Assembly (NCBI RefSeq): GCF_000519185.1
Contig: NZ_JAFA01000010.1
Location: 148,785-212,784 of the forward strand
Direction of reading: 5' to 3'
Source of the DNA: Paraburkholderia nodosa DSM 21604
GTDB lineage: Bacteria; Pseudomonadota; Gammaproteobacteria; Burkholderiales; Burkholderiaceae
Length of the DNA: 64,000 bases
Shown piece by piece: positions 1 through 8,734 of the stretch (positions within the stretch are counted from its first letter, which is position 1; each line of letters starts with the position of its first letter). The notes below the pieces were generated by a model, which ran no database searches, had not been told where the DNA came from, and saw only the letters and a list, made by a program, of their open reading frames with translations. The position numbers and the translations under genes are program-made.

Positions 1-456
1 AAACACGCCCGAGGCGACCATGGCCGGCGCGAAACGCGAGCCTTCCTCGTTGGTCCAGATCACGGTTTCAACGGGGCGCTCGGTTTGAATGCCGTGATCG
101 TTGAGCGAGCGGATCACCTCGAGCCCGCCCAGCACGCCATAGATGCCGTCGAAGCGCCCGCCCGTGGGCTGAGAGTCGGCGTGCGAACCGGTCATCACCG
201 GCGGCAGGTCGTTGTTGCGCCCCGCGCGGCGCATGAACACGTTGCCCATCTGGTCGACGCTCACGGTGCAGCCCGCCTCCTTCGCCCATTGGACGATGAG
301 ATCGCGCCCTGACTTGTCGAGATCGGTGAGCGCGAGACGGCATACGCCGCCCTTGGGCGTGGCGCCGATTTTCGCCATCTCCATCAGGCTGTCCCACAAA
401 CGCTGGCCGTTCACGTGAATCGCGGTCGTCAGCGCGGCTTCGCTTACTGCGTTCAT
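1..456 (-). CDS. M20-family Zn-dependent amidohydrolase (N-carbamoyl-amino-acid hydrolase / beta-ureidopropionase type), N-terminal part
   Basis: Only the first 152 codons lie in the window; the gene continues past its left edge. The family hydrolyses N-carbamoyl amino acids, ureidopropionate or allantoate in the cytoplasm with two metal ions. Visible signatures are TGSHADSQPTGGRFDG at residues 89-104, giving metal ligands His92 and Asp103, followed by TNEEGSRF at about 135-142 with the catalytic Glu pair. The ATG at 456 has a strong AAAGGAGG ribosome site. It is divergent from a RutR-like TetR regulator with a palindrome between them, which points to pyrimidine or hydantoin-type degradation. 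The exact substrate cannot be told from the N-terminus. Confidence 0.9.
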   Translation of the reverse strand, partial: MNAVSEAALTTAIHVNGQRLWDSLMEMAKIGATPKGGVCRLALTDLDKSGRDLIVQWAKEAGCTVSVDQMGNVFMRRAGRNNDLPPVMTGSHADSQPTGGRFDGIYGVLGGLEVIRSLNDHGIQTERPVETVIWTNEEGSRFAPAMVASGVF

Positions 457-576
457 GCGTGTCCTCCTTTCCGTGTTCGTCAAACGTGCATTGGTGCCAC
501 CTTCTGGGGCGGGAAGAGCCATGGCGGTGCACGCTCGAATGGCGCTTCGCGACTCCCGAAACCTCGCCCCGCGAAT

Positions 577-594
577 CCTGTCCGATTGGACAGG
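577..594. promoter_or_regulatory. Inverted repeat, candidate operator of the TetR regulator
   Basis: CCTGTCC-GATT-GGACAGG is an 18-bp inverted repeat with 7-bp arms. It lies in the 348-bp divergent space (457-804) between the amidohydrolase and the TetR gene, 121 bp from the amidohydrolase start. Size and symmetry fit a TetR dimer site. I saw nothing else definite in this gap. Confidence 0.5.
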
Positions 595-804
595 TTGTAG
601 ACGATAAACTTTGCGAATTCAATGCGGTGTTACCAGCGAGAAGCGTGCCATCGATGCTGCAGTGCGTGAAAACGCCCCGCGCTCCGCGCGTTTTCCCCGA
701 GGGCGGTGAATGCACGAGGCGCTTACATCGTGACTACAATGAAGCCGACATGGGCGGCGCGCCAGCCGTGCGCCGCCTTTTCCCTTCTGAACGGACCGAC
801 CATC

Positions 805-1524
805 ATGCGCGACGACGAACCCACCACGCGAGCCGCGGCCCACGCGATGCGCGTCACGGCGCTGATGCGGGAGGCCGCTGACGCAACGCACAAGCCGCGC
901 CGGCGCAAAGCCGCCATTCGCGAGTCGAACGAAGCGCATCTGCTCGCCTGCGCGGAAGCCGTGTTCGCCGAGCGCGGCTTCGAAGGCGCGAGCACGGCGC
1001 TGATCGCGGAGCGCGCGGGCCTGCCGAAGGCCAATCTGCACTACTACTTCCCGACCAAGCTCGCGCTCTACTGGCGCGTGCTCGACGATCTGTTCGAGGA
1101 ATGGAACGCGGCCGCCAACACTTTCGACGCGAGCGACGATCCGGTCGAGGCCATTGGCGGTTACGTGCGCGCGAAGATGGAACTCTCGCGGCGCAGGCCG
1201 CTCGGATCGAAAGTGTGGGCGAACGAGATCATCAGCGGTGCGACGCATATGCAGGACATCCTGCTCAAGCGTGTGAAGCCCTGGATGGAAACGCGCGTGA
1301 AGCTGATCGACCGCTGGATTGCGGAAGGATTGCTCGCCCCCGTCGATCCGAAAACCCTGCTTTTCATGATCTGGGCGACTACGCAGCACTATGCCGATTT
1401 CGAGGCGCAAATCCGCGCGCTCTCGGGCAAGCGCGCGCTTTCATCGGCGGGGTTCGAGGCGAGCACCGAGGATGTGGTGCGGTTGATTTTGCGCGCGTGT
1501 GGAGCGCGTTCGCCTGGGCTTTGA
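805..1524 (+). CDS. TetR-family regulator, RutR-like
   Basis: This 239-residue protein has an N-terminal helix-turn-helix (about residues 45-85, with GASTALIAERAGLPKANLHY and then YFPTKLALYW). Its C-terminal half closely resembles RutR, the uracil/thymine-responsive regulator of pyrimidine catabolism (for example FMIWATTQHYADF). I chose the ATG at 805; an upstream in-frame start at 706 would add 33 residues unlike the family. No good Shine-Dalgarno is visible, and a start at the internal Met near residue 15 is possible. Divergence from a carbamoylase-type amidohydrolase supports control of pyrimidine or carbamoyl-compound degradation; the ligand is inferred. Confidence 0.85.
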   Translation: MRDDEPTTRAAAHAMRVTALMREAADATHKPRRRKAAIRESNEAHLLACAEAVFAERGFEGASTALIAERAGLPKANLHYYFPTKLALYWRVLDDLFEEWNAAANTFDASDDPVEAIGGYVRAKMELSRRRPLGSKVWANEIISGATHMQDILLKRVKPWMETRVKLIDRWIAEGLLAPVDPKTLLFMIWATTQHYADFEAQIRALSGKRALSSAGFEASTEDVVRLILRACGARSPGL

Positions 1525-1566
1525 ACGAAGCGCGCCCTCGCTCCGAGGATTTCTGCGGCCGTTATC

Positions 1567-2343
1567 TCAGCGATAAAACTCCGAAGGCGCGACGCCGAAA
1601 TGCCGCTTGAACATCGCAGCAAACGCGCTCTGGCTCGTGTAGCCGTGATCGAGCGCAACGGTGACGATCTTCTCGCCGCGCGCGAGTCGCTCGAGCGCCA
1701 GAAAGAGCCGCGCATGCCGGCGCCAGCGCCCGAGCGTCATGCCAGTCTCGCGCTGGAACGCCCGGTGCAGCGTGCGCTCCGCCATGCCCAGCCTGTGCGC
1801 CCAATCCGCGACTTCGTGCGGCGCATCCGGCGCGTCGATGATCGCGTCGCAGAGCGTGCGCAGTCGCGTGTCGACAGGCCAGGGTAAATACAGCGGCAGA
1901 CGCGGTATGACCGCGAGTTCGGCGAGCAACAAACGCATGAGCAAATCGTGACGGCCGCCCGGCGCGTAGTCGAGCGGCACGTCCACCGCGCCGAGAATCA
2001 ATTCGCGCAGTAACGGCGGCACCTCGACCACGCAACTGCCTTGCGGCAAATCCTTCGCGGCCCCGGGTTCCACGAACACGGTGCGCATGCGCACGTTGCC
2101 GCTCATCCGTACCGTGTGCTCGAGTCCGGCATCGAGCCATACGGCGCGCGTCGGCGGCACGACCCAGCGGCCCGCCTGCGCTTCGATCAGCATGACACCC
2201 TCGACCGCATAGAGTAGCTGCGCACGCCGATGGCTGTGCGTGGCGACGAACGCGCCGTGCGGATAGTCGGCGGCGAGCGCCGCGACCGGCATTGGCGTGT
2301 CTTCGAACGGAACGTGCACGTCCGGCGGCGGGAGGGCAGTCAT
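1567..2343 (-). CDS. AraC-family transcriptional regulator
   Basis: 258 residues. An N-terminal cupin-like sensing domain (HSHRRAQLLYAVEGV near residues 36-50) is followed by a C-terminal double helix-turn-helix (about 170-258, including GMAERTLHRAFQRETGMTLG and ending HFGVAPSEFYR). The length and the H-x-H cupin motif match the common one-component AraC regulators of transporters. I chose ATG 2343, because upstream extension runs into the promoter of the neighbouring gene. It is divergent from an EamA exporter 122 bp away, which it probably controls. The inducer is unknown. Confidence 0.88.
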   Translation of the reverse strand: MTALPPPDVHVPFEDTPMPVAALAADYPHGAFVATHSHRRAQLLYAVEGVMLIEAQAGRWVVPPTRAVWLDAGLEHTVRMSGNVRMRTVFVEPGAAKDLPQGSCVVEVPPLLRELILGAVDVPLDYAPGGRHDLLMRLLLAELAVIPRLPLYLPWPVDTRLRTLCDAIIDAPDAPHEVADWAHRLGMAERTLHRAFQRETGMTLGRWRRHARLFLALERLARGEKIVTVALDHGYTSQSAFAAMFKRHFGVAPSEFYR

Positions 2344-2465
2344 CGACGTGGAGGTTGGCTGGCAGTTTCGCGACAGGGGTTGCCATTCTAGCGTGAGACA
2401 GACCCCGTTCGCGGCGGGCAATCTCATCGTTCTTCCACTCGCACGACTGTGTTCAGGAGGCACCG

Positions 2466-3413
2466 ATGCCCGCTCCTTCCTCGCGCTCCGCGCTCTATTC
2501 ATTCTTTCCCCTTGCGGCGATTGCGCTGTGGTCCGGCAACGTCATGGTGTCGCGCCTGTCCGCGCACACCATCGATCCGTATGCCATCACCTTCTGGCGC
2601 CTCGTGCTCGCCGTTGCGCTGATGAGCCTCTTCGTGCCCGCGGGTGCGTGGCGCAACCGCGCTGCCATTGTTCCGCAACTGCCGAAGCTCGCTTTTCTCG
2701 GGCTGCTCGCGATGGCGCTGTTCCAGTGCCTGTCCTACGAAGCCGCCAAAACGACGACGGCCACCAACATGGCGATCATGACCGCGCTCGTGCCGCTGCT
2801 CACCATGCTGCTCTCGGTCGCGCTGCTCGGCGAAACGCCGACGGCTGGCATGGCCAGTGGCGGCGTGCTGTCGTTCGCGGGACTCGTCTGGCTGATCACG
2901 GCCGGCCATCCGGCGGCGTTGCTCGCGGGCGGCGTGCATGCGGGCGATCTGCTGATGCTTTGCGCCAGCGCCGCCTACGCCCTCTATGGCGTGCTGCTCA
3001 GGCGCTGGCATGTCGGCCTGCCTTCGTGGCAATCGACCTGGATCCAGGCGATCGCAGCGTTGCTCTTCATGCTCGTGCCGATGCTGCGCCTTCCGCTCGC
3101 TGAAGCGTTGCCCACGCGCGCGAGCTTGCCGCTCATCGCCTACGCCGGATCGCTGGCTTCCGTCGTGCTCCCGTTCTTCTGGATGCAAGGGGTGAAGCAC
3201 CTCGGCCCGAACCGCTGCAGCATGTACATGAATTTGCTGCCCGTATTTACGGCTGCGCTCGCCTTCGGCGCGTTCGGCGAGCGGCTGTATCCGCATCACC
3301 TCGTGGGCGGCGGCGTGGCGCTCGCCGGCGTGCTGCTCGCGCAAACGTGGCGCGCGCCGCTTGCCTCCCTTTTTCCGCCCCATTCCGAAACAAACGATGG
3401 CGCGAAATATTAA
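2466..3413 (+). CDS. EamA/DMT-family transporter
   Basis: This 315-residue inner-membrane protein has about ten hydrophobic segments arranged as two EamA repeats, typical of metabolite exporters of the drug/metabolite transporter superfamily. The start is supported by CAGGAGG seven bases before the ATG. It opens with SALYSFFPLAAIALWSGNVM, the usual first helix of the family. Divergence from the AraC regulator suggests induced efflux of a small molecule. Substrate specificity cannot be read from sequence. Confidence 0.88.
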   Translation: MPAPSSRSALYSFFPLAAIALWSGNVMVSRLSAHTIDPYAITFWRLVLAVALMSLFVPAGAWRNRAAIVPQLPKLAFLGLLAMALFQCLSYEAAKTTTATNMAIMTALVPLLTMLLSVALLGETPTAGMASGGVLSFAGLVWLITAGHPAALLAGGVHAGDLLMLCASAAYALYGVLLRRWHVGLPSWQSTWIQAIAALLFMLVPMLRLPLAEALPTRASLPLIAYAGSLASVVLPFFWMQGVKHLGPNRCSMYMNLLPVFTAALAFGAFGERLYPHHLVGGGVALAGVLLAQTWRAPLASLFPPHSETNDGAKY

Positions 3414-3626
3414 AACCATGGCGTCCAATCGCAAATGCGAGATCCGCGTTTGCCGTATCGTGCGATTTCGACCATGAACCCAGTACCGACGACACTTCGT
3501 GTGAAGAATCACGACATGACGGTCGGGCCGCGACAGCATTCTCCGCCCCGCTACGCGAGGTGATCGTCTTCCCCGCACGGACCAGCAAGACGGCTGAACG
3601 CGATCACCATTTTCTTAGGATCACGT

Positions 3627-4115
3627 ATGAACGATATTGCAGGATACGACTTCGAAGACCTCGCACCAGGGATGAGCGCGAGCTTCGCCAAGACCATTAC
3701 CGACGCGGATATCGTGCTGTTTGCCGGCGCTTCGGGCGACAACAACGCCGTGCACATCGATGAAGAGTTCTCGCGCAAAACGCCCTTCAAGGGACGCATT
3801 GCGCACGGCATGCTCAGTGCAAGCATTATTTCCGCGGCCATCGCCGGCCGCTTGCCCGGCCCCGGCACGATCTATCTCGGGCAGAACCTGCGTTTCAAGG
3901 CGCCGGTCAGGCCGGGCGATACGGTGCAGGCGACGGTGACGGTGCGCGAACTCATTCCAGGCAAGCGCCGGGTCGTACTGGACACCGTTTGCACCGTACA
4001 AGGCAAGGTGGTCATCGACGGCGACGCGCTCGTCATGCCTACTTCGCGCGCGGATCGCGCCAGCGAAGCACGTTGCGCAGACGCTTCGACGAATACCGCA
4101 GTGGAACCGGCATGA
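3627..4115 (+). CDS. MaoC-like (R)-specific enoyl-CoA hydratase
   Basis: A 162-residue hot-dog-fold protein. The hydratase signature is GDNNAVHID at residues 37-45, giving the Asp38/His43 dyad with the five-residue spacing of PhaJ enzymes, followed by FKGRIAHGML. The family hydrates trans-2-enoyl-CoA to (R)-3-hydroxyacyl-CoA, the monomer polymerised by PHA synthase. The stop overlaps the ATG of the PHA synthase gene (ATGA), so the two are co-translated. The roughly 25-residue C-terminal tail (SRADRASEARCADAS...) is beyond the usual fold and looks disordered. A PhaJ role is well supported by context. Confidence 0.9.
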   Translation: MNDIAGYDFEDLAPGMSASFAKTITDADIVLFAGASGDNNAVHIDEEFSRKTPFKGRIAHGMLSASIISAAIAGRLPGPGTIYLGQNLRFKAPVRPGDTVQATVTVRELIPGKRRVVLDTVCTVQGKVVIDGDALVMPTSRADRASEARCADASTNTAVEPA

Positions 4116-5806
4116 GCAATCACTTCAATATGCCCGACGAGGTCGCGCACGGATTTTCCCGCTCGGCGAAAGACTTCCTGAACGCATTGGCCGGCACCCC
4201 GGCAAGCGCAGCCGTTGCGCCGGCTGTATTGCATGAAGCCGGCGCGCGCTACTGGGAACAGCAGTGGGCGCTGTGGACGAACATGCTGAACCCGCAGGCG
4301 GCAGCCAGTCAGGCATGCCGCGACCCACGGTTTCGGGCGAACGAATGGACCAGCAACGTCTGGTACAACCTGCTCCGCCAGAGCTACCTGGCCAACGCGG
4401 GCCTGCTCGAAGACATGGTCGGCGCGACAGGCTATGACGAGAGCGAAAAGCACAGGCTGCGCTTTTTCATGCGCCAGTTCATCGATGCGGCGAGCCCCAC
4501 CAACCATGCCGCGACCAATCCCGAAGCGATCCGCACGGCCATCGAGTCGAACGGCGAAAGCCTTCGTATGGGCATGACCAATCTGTTTGGAGACCTCGCG
4601 CGCGGCGCCATTACGATCACCGACGAAGCCGCCTTCGAGGTGGGTCACAACGTTGCCGTGTCCAAAGGCGCGGTGGTCTTCGAGAACGCCCTGTTTCAGC
4701 TGATCCAGTACGCCCCGCTCGGCACGCACGTAGCAAAGCGTCCTTTGCTGATCGTGCCGCCTTGCATCAACAAGTTCTATATCCTCGACCTTCAGCCTGA
4801 AAACTCGTTTGTGCGCTTCGCCGTCGAGCAGGGACAAACGGTCTTCATGGTGTCGTGGCGCAACCCCGGTGCGGAAGCTGCACATACGACCTGGGACGAC
4901 TATCTGGAAACGGGCGTGATGCAGGCAATCGATGTGGCGCTTGCGATCAGCGGTGCGGACAAGGTCAACACGGTAGGCTGGTGTGTGGGCGGAACGATCC
5001 TCTCTTCGGCGCTTGCGGTGATACGCGCGCGCAAAGAAGAGAAGGTTGCGAGCCTGACGCTTCTGACGACCATGCTCGACTTCACCGATCCGGGCGATCT
5101 CGGTGTGTTCATCGACGAGCAAACCGTGTTGCAGCGTGAGCGTTCGATAGGCAGTGGCGGCATCTACCCGGGGCGAGAACTCGGCTTCGTGTTCCAGATG
5201 CTGCGCGCCAACGATCTGATCTGGCCTAATGTGATCAACCACTATCTGAAGGGAAAGAGCCCGGCGGCGTTCGACCTGCTCTACTGGAACGCCGACAGCA
5301 CCAATCTGCCCGGCCCGATGTACACCTGGTACCTGCGCAATATGTACCTCGAAAACAACCTGCGCGAGCCCGGCAAGCTCACCATGTGCGGCGTGCCGGT
5401 CGACCTCGGCCGCGTCGACATGCCGGCCTATGTGCTGGCGACCCAGGAAGATCACATCGTGCCGTGGAAATCGGCGTGGCGCAGCACCCGGCTTCTTGGC
5501 GGCGAAACCCAGTTCGTGCTGGGGGCGAGCGGACACATCGCCGGCGTCATCAATCCGGCGACGAAGAACAAACGGAGCTATTGGGTCGACGGCGGGGTCG
5601 ACGGCGTGAACGGCAATCGTGAAAGTGACGCCGACGGATGGTTCGCTTCCGCGCAGCAGAGTTCAGGCAGCTGGTGGAATCACTGGATCGCGTGGCTACG
5701 GCCGCATGCGGGTGGTCAAGTCAAGGCGCGCACGAAGCTGGGAAGCACGAAGTTTCGGCCGATAGAGTCCGCACCGGGCCGTTACGTCAAGGCCCGGGCG
5801 AATTGA
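4112..5806 (+). CDS. phaC: Class I polyhydroxyalkanoate synthase
   Basis: 564 residues. The alpha/beta-hydrolase catalytic triad is visible: Cys291 in the lipase-like box GWCVGG (289-294), Asp447 in TQEDHIVPW and His475 in GASGHIAG. The N-terminal PhaC domain spans about residues 60-230. The protein polymerises (R)-3-hydroxyacyl-CoA on the surface of PHA granules. Its start overlaps the end of the MaoC hydratase. There is no phaA or phaB behind it, so this looks like a second PHA locus fed by beta-oxidation intermediates rather than the main phaCAB operon. Confidence 0.95.
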   Translation: MSNHFNMPDEVAHGFSRSAKDFLNALAGTPASAAVAPAVLHEAGARYWEQQWALWTNMLNPQAAASQACRDPRFRANEWTSNVWYNLLRQSYLANAGLLEDMVGATGYDESEKHRLRFFMRQFIDAASPTNHAATNPEAIRTAIESNGESLRMGMTNLFGDLARGAITITDEAAFEVGHNVAVSKGAVVFENALFQLIQYAPLGTHVAKRPLLIVPPCINKFYILDLQPENSFVRFAVEQGQTVFMVSWRNPGAEAAHTTWDDYLETGVMQAIDVALAISGADKVNTVGWCVGGTILSSALAVIRARKEEKVASLTLLTTMLDFTDPGDLGVFIDEQTVLQRERSIGSGGIYPGRELGFVFQMLRANDLIWPNVINHYLKGKSPAAFDLLYWNADSTNLPGPMYTWYLRNMYLENNLREPGKLTMCGVPVDLGRVDMPAYVLATQEDHIVPWKSAWRSTRLLGGETQFVLGASGHIAGVINPATKNKRSYWVDGGVDGVNGNRESDADGWFASAQQSSGSWWNHWIAWLRPHAGGQVKARTKLGSTKFRPIESAPGRYVKARAN

Positions 5807-5814
5807 GTCCACGC

Positions 5815-5848
5815 GCACGAGTAGTCATGGCTCGTGCTACGTTTTCCT
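5815..5848 (+). terminator. Rho-independent terminator after phaC
   Basis: GCACGAG (5815-5821) pairs with CTCGTGC (5831-5837) across a 9-base loop. A short T run follows at 5842-5845. It starts nine bases after the phaC stop codon. Confidence 0.6.
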
Positions 5849-6079
5849 GATTACCTCCCGTTGACCCAATACACGCTGATGCGCACTGAATGATTCGCTG
5901 CGCATCCTTTATCGAAATCCATGAACGGGTTGAAACGCTGAACGCGATTTACTGACTACACTCCAGATACACGCGCTCACAGAGCACGACCTCCCGATTG
6001 CGGTGTGCCTTCATTATCGGTCACTTTATGCGCCGCGATTCACGCCATCGCGGCGCGATGTCTATGGGAACCCCAGCGC

Positions 6080-7996
6080 ATGTTCAACAACCGGATTCGC
6101 GCCGCATTGCTGGGTCTTTTCGTCACTGCAATTGCACCTGCCAGTCATGCGCAATACACGACTGACTGGCTCGCCAACAGCTTCGGCACGCTCGCCGCAC
6201 ACGTCGGTAACGGCGCGCGCTCGTTGTGGGTCGCGCCCGAGGGTGTCATCTATACGTCATCGCGCTGGGACGAAAACGCGGGCGGCGTCGCGCTCTATCA
6301 GAACGGCGCAACGCTCGGCACCATCGGCGCGCACGACGAGTTCCAGGGCAGTGCGATCACGGGCAACGCGACGTCGATCTTCGTCGCGCTCGGTTATAGC
6401 CGGGCGTTCGGCAGCGGATCGGTGGGCCGCTACAGCCGAAGTTCGAAAACACGCGACCTTCGCATTGCCGTGAGCACGTGGACCGGCATCCAGAACGCGG
6501 ACGTGATCACCGGCCTCGCGACAGCGGGCACACTCCTCTACGCCAGCGACTATTACGGCAACCGCGTACGGGTGTACACGACCGACGGCGTCTGGCAGCG
6601 CGACATCGGCGTCCAGCAACCCGGCGCACTCGCGGTCGACGGTGCGGGCAACCTCTGGGTCGCGCGCGCAAACGCCGGCGTGATCGCGCAGTTCAGCCCG
6701 GCTGGCGCGCCGATGAACACGATCCAGATGGCCGCGGGCGCCCGGCCATCGGCACTCGATTTCGACGCACCGACGAGCCAGCTGCTGGTTGGCGACGAGG
6801 GGCCCGACATGAACATCAAGTGTTATGCCCTGACCGGGGTGCCGGCGCTGGTCGGCACGTTCGGCGTGCAGGACGGCTATCTCGACACCACGACGGGTAT
6901 CAAGGGGCAGGTCGGCGACAAGCGCTTCACGCGCGTCGCCGGTATCGGCAAAGATGCCGCCGGCAATCTGTACGTGCTCAACAACGCATGGGGCGGCGAC
7001 TGGGACCTCGGCCGCAACGGCAGCACCGATATTCATTCGTACAACTCATCGGGCACGCTGCAGTGGACCTTGCAGGCACTCAACTTCGAGGCGATCGCGG
7101 CGCCCGACCCGGCAACCGATGGTGCGAACTTCTACAGCGGCAACAACATCTACGCGGGGACATCGGGCGGCACGTTCGTAGCCAACACGATCGATCCGTT
7201 CAGCTGGCCGGCCGACCCGCGCCTGAACATGAACGACTATCAGCGCGGCCAGCTGTTCGCGCAACTCGTGGTGGTGGGCGGCAACCGCATTCTCGTCGCC
7301 TCCGGGCAGAATCCCGACACCTTCAACTTCTTTCATTTCCAGCCGTCGAGCGGGTACATTGCCATTCCCGACGGCTCGATCCCAGGCAAGGCGTTCAATA
7401 CGAATACGAAGGTGACGGGCGGCTTCGCGATCGACGGCAATGGCGACGTCTGGGCCGGCCTCGACCGGACCAACCAGATCTACCACTACCCGCTAACCGG
7501 CTTCGACGCGAACGGCAAGCCATCATGGGGAGCCGTCAGCGCGATCCAGATCCCGCGGACCGTGCGCCCGCTCACGCGCATCATCTACCAGTCGGACAGC
7601 GACACGATGATCCTCGCGCAAGGCATTGCCGGGAGCTGGGACTGGACAGCCATGAACGGACACATCGAGATCTATCACGGCTGGAAAGCGGGCAACATGA
7701 GCGCGCCGGGCCCGGTGATCGATCTCACCAGCGCGAATCCGAAATCGATCGCGGCGGCGGGCCACTACCTGTTCGTGGGCCATGTGCATACGGTGCCGAA
7801 TATCGACGTGTTCGACCTCGACACTGGCAGTCTCGTCACGACATTGACAAACTCGAACCCGTCGGCGATGGATGTCGGCAACGACGTGGATTCGATGTAC
7901 GGCATTCGCGCGTACCTGCGCTCGACCGGCGAATACGTCGTCACGAAAGACAATTACAACGGATCGAGCGTCGTGGTCTATCACTGGCACCCGTGA
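6080..7996 (+). CDS. Secreted beta-propeller (NHL/SMP-30-like) protein of unknown function
   Basis: 638 residues with a clear signal peptide, probably cleaved after ASHA (residue 24). The remainder is built of repeats of the type 'GxLAVDGAGNLWVARAN' and 'GFAIDGNGDVWAGLDR', characteristic of NHL or Kelch-like propeller blades. It should be periplasmic or extracellular. No enzyme signature is visible. It stands alone: a terminator separates it from phaC, and the next gene has its own promoter. The ATG at 6080 was preferred over one at 6005 because it begins directly with the signal peptide (MFNNRIRAALLGLFVTAIAP). Confidence 0.75.
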   Translation: MFNNRIRAALLGLFVTAIAPASHAQYTTDWLANSFGTLAAHVGNGARSLWVAPEGVIYTSSRWDENAGGVALYQNGATLGTIGAHDEFQGSAITGNATSIFVALGYSRAFGSGSVGRYSRSSKTRDLRIAVSTWTGIQNADVITGLATAGTLLYASDYYGNRVRVYTTDGVWQRDIGVQQPGALAVDGAGNLWVARANAGVIAQFSPAGAPMNTIQMAAGARPSALDFDAPTSQLLVGDEGPDMNIKCYALTGVPALVGTFGVQDGYLDTTTGIKGQVGDKRFTRVAGIGKDAAGNLYVLNNAWGGDWDLGRNGSTDIHSYNSSGTLQWTLQALNFEAIAAPDPATDGANFYSGNNIYAGTSGGTFVANTIDPFSWPADPRLNMNDYQRGQLFAQLVVVGGNRILVASGQNPDTFNFFHFQPSSGYIAIPDGSIPGKAFNTNTKVTGGFAIDGNGDVWAGLDRTNQIYHYPLTGFDANGKPSWGAVSAIQIPRTVRPLTRIIYQSDSDTMILAQGIAGSWDWTAMNGHIEIYHGWKAGNMSAPGPVIDLTSANPKSIAAAGHYLFVGHVHTVPNIDVFDLDTGSLVTTLTNSNPSAMDVGNDVDSMYGIRAYLRSTGEYVVTKDNYNGSSVVVYHWHP

Positions 7997-8035
7997 CCCC
8001 TGTCCTTGAAGGAACTAGCGTGCTTGCGCGCCGCC

Positions 8036-8085
8036 TTGCATTTCCGCGCATCTAGTCATAATATAACTAGACACAAAGTTACTAG
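8036..8085 (+). promoter_or_regulatory. PadR promoter with three CTAGT/ACTAG units
   Basis: A TTGCAT (8036-8041), a 17-bp spacer and TAATAT (8059-8064) form a sigma-70-like promoter. Over and after the -10 lie TCTAGT (8051-8056), ACTAGA (8066-8071) and ACTAG (8081-8085); the three units begin exactly 15 bp apart. The first two form an inverted repeat. This is a likely autoregulatory PadR operator. Confidence 0.5.
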
Positions 8086-8090
8086 CCGCC

Positions 8091-8732
8091 ATGCTCCGAC
8101 ATTCGCCGCTCGCCCTCGCCGTTCTCGCCATGCTGACCGAAGCGCCGATGCATCCCTACCGGATGCAGCAGCTCATCAAGGCGCGCGGCAAGGACGAAGT
8201 CGTCAACGTGCGGCAGCGCAACAGCCTCTATCAGACGATCGACAGGCTTTTGCGCGGCGACCTGATCGCCGTGCGGGAAACGGAGCGCGACGGCGCGTTT
8301 CCCGAACGCACGATCTACGAAATCACCGACGCCGGGCGCGACACGGCCCGCCTGTGGCTGCGCGAGCAGCTCGCACAGCCCGCGCGCGAATTCCCGGCGT
8401 TCCCGGCGGCGCTCTCGCTGCTGCCCTTGCTGCCGCCCGACGACGCCCGCCGTCAACTCGAAACGCGCGTGGCGGCCCTCACGCGCGAACTCGCCCGCAT
8501 GGACGCGTTGTACGCGAGCGCCGAGGCGATGCAGGTGCCGCGCCTGTTCCTGCTCGAAGGCGAACTCATGAGAGCGACGCTCAAGACCGAGCTCGACTGG
8601 GTCACGAGCGTCGTGGGCGACCTGAAAGCCGGCCATCTCACGTGGAGCGAGCCCTGGCTGCGCGAACTCGCCGAGCGTTTCGCACCGCCGTCGGACGCGC
8701 CTGCCGCCCGCGAATCATCGAAGGAGAAATAG
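8091..8732 (+). CDS. PadR-family transcriptional regulator
   Basis: 213 residues. The winged helix occupies residues 1-85 (HSPLALAVLAMLTEAPMHPY, then the wing with TIYEITDAGR), followed by a C-terminal Vir-like coiled-coil dimerisation domain of about 100 residues. PadR proteins repress detoxification or efflux genes and are released by aromatic or drug ligands. The stop lies two bases before the start of the FAD monooxygenase gene, so the two form an operon. The promoter carries a three-unit repeat, suggesting autoregulation. The inducer may be the substrate of the monooxygenase (inference). Confidence 0.9.
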   Translation: MLRHSPLALAVLAMLTEAPMHPYRMQQLIKARGKDEVVNVRQRNSLYQTIDRLLRGDLIAVRETERDGAFPERTIYEITDAGRDTARLWLREQLAQPAREFPAFPAALSLLPLLPPDDARRQLETRVAALTRELARMDALYASAEAMQVPRLFLLEGELMRATLKTELDWVTSVVGDLKAGHLTWSEPWLRELAERFAPPSDAPAARESSKEK

Positions 8733-8734
8733 CC

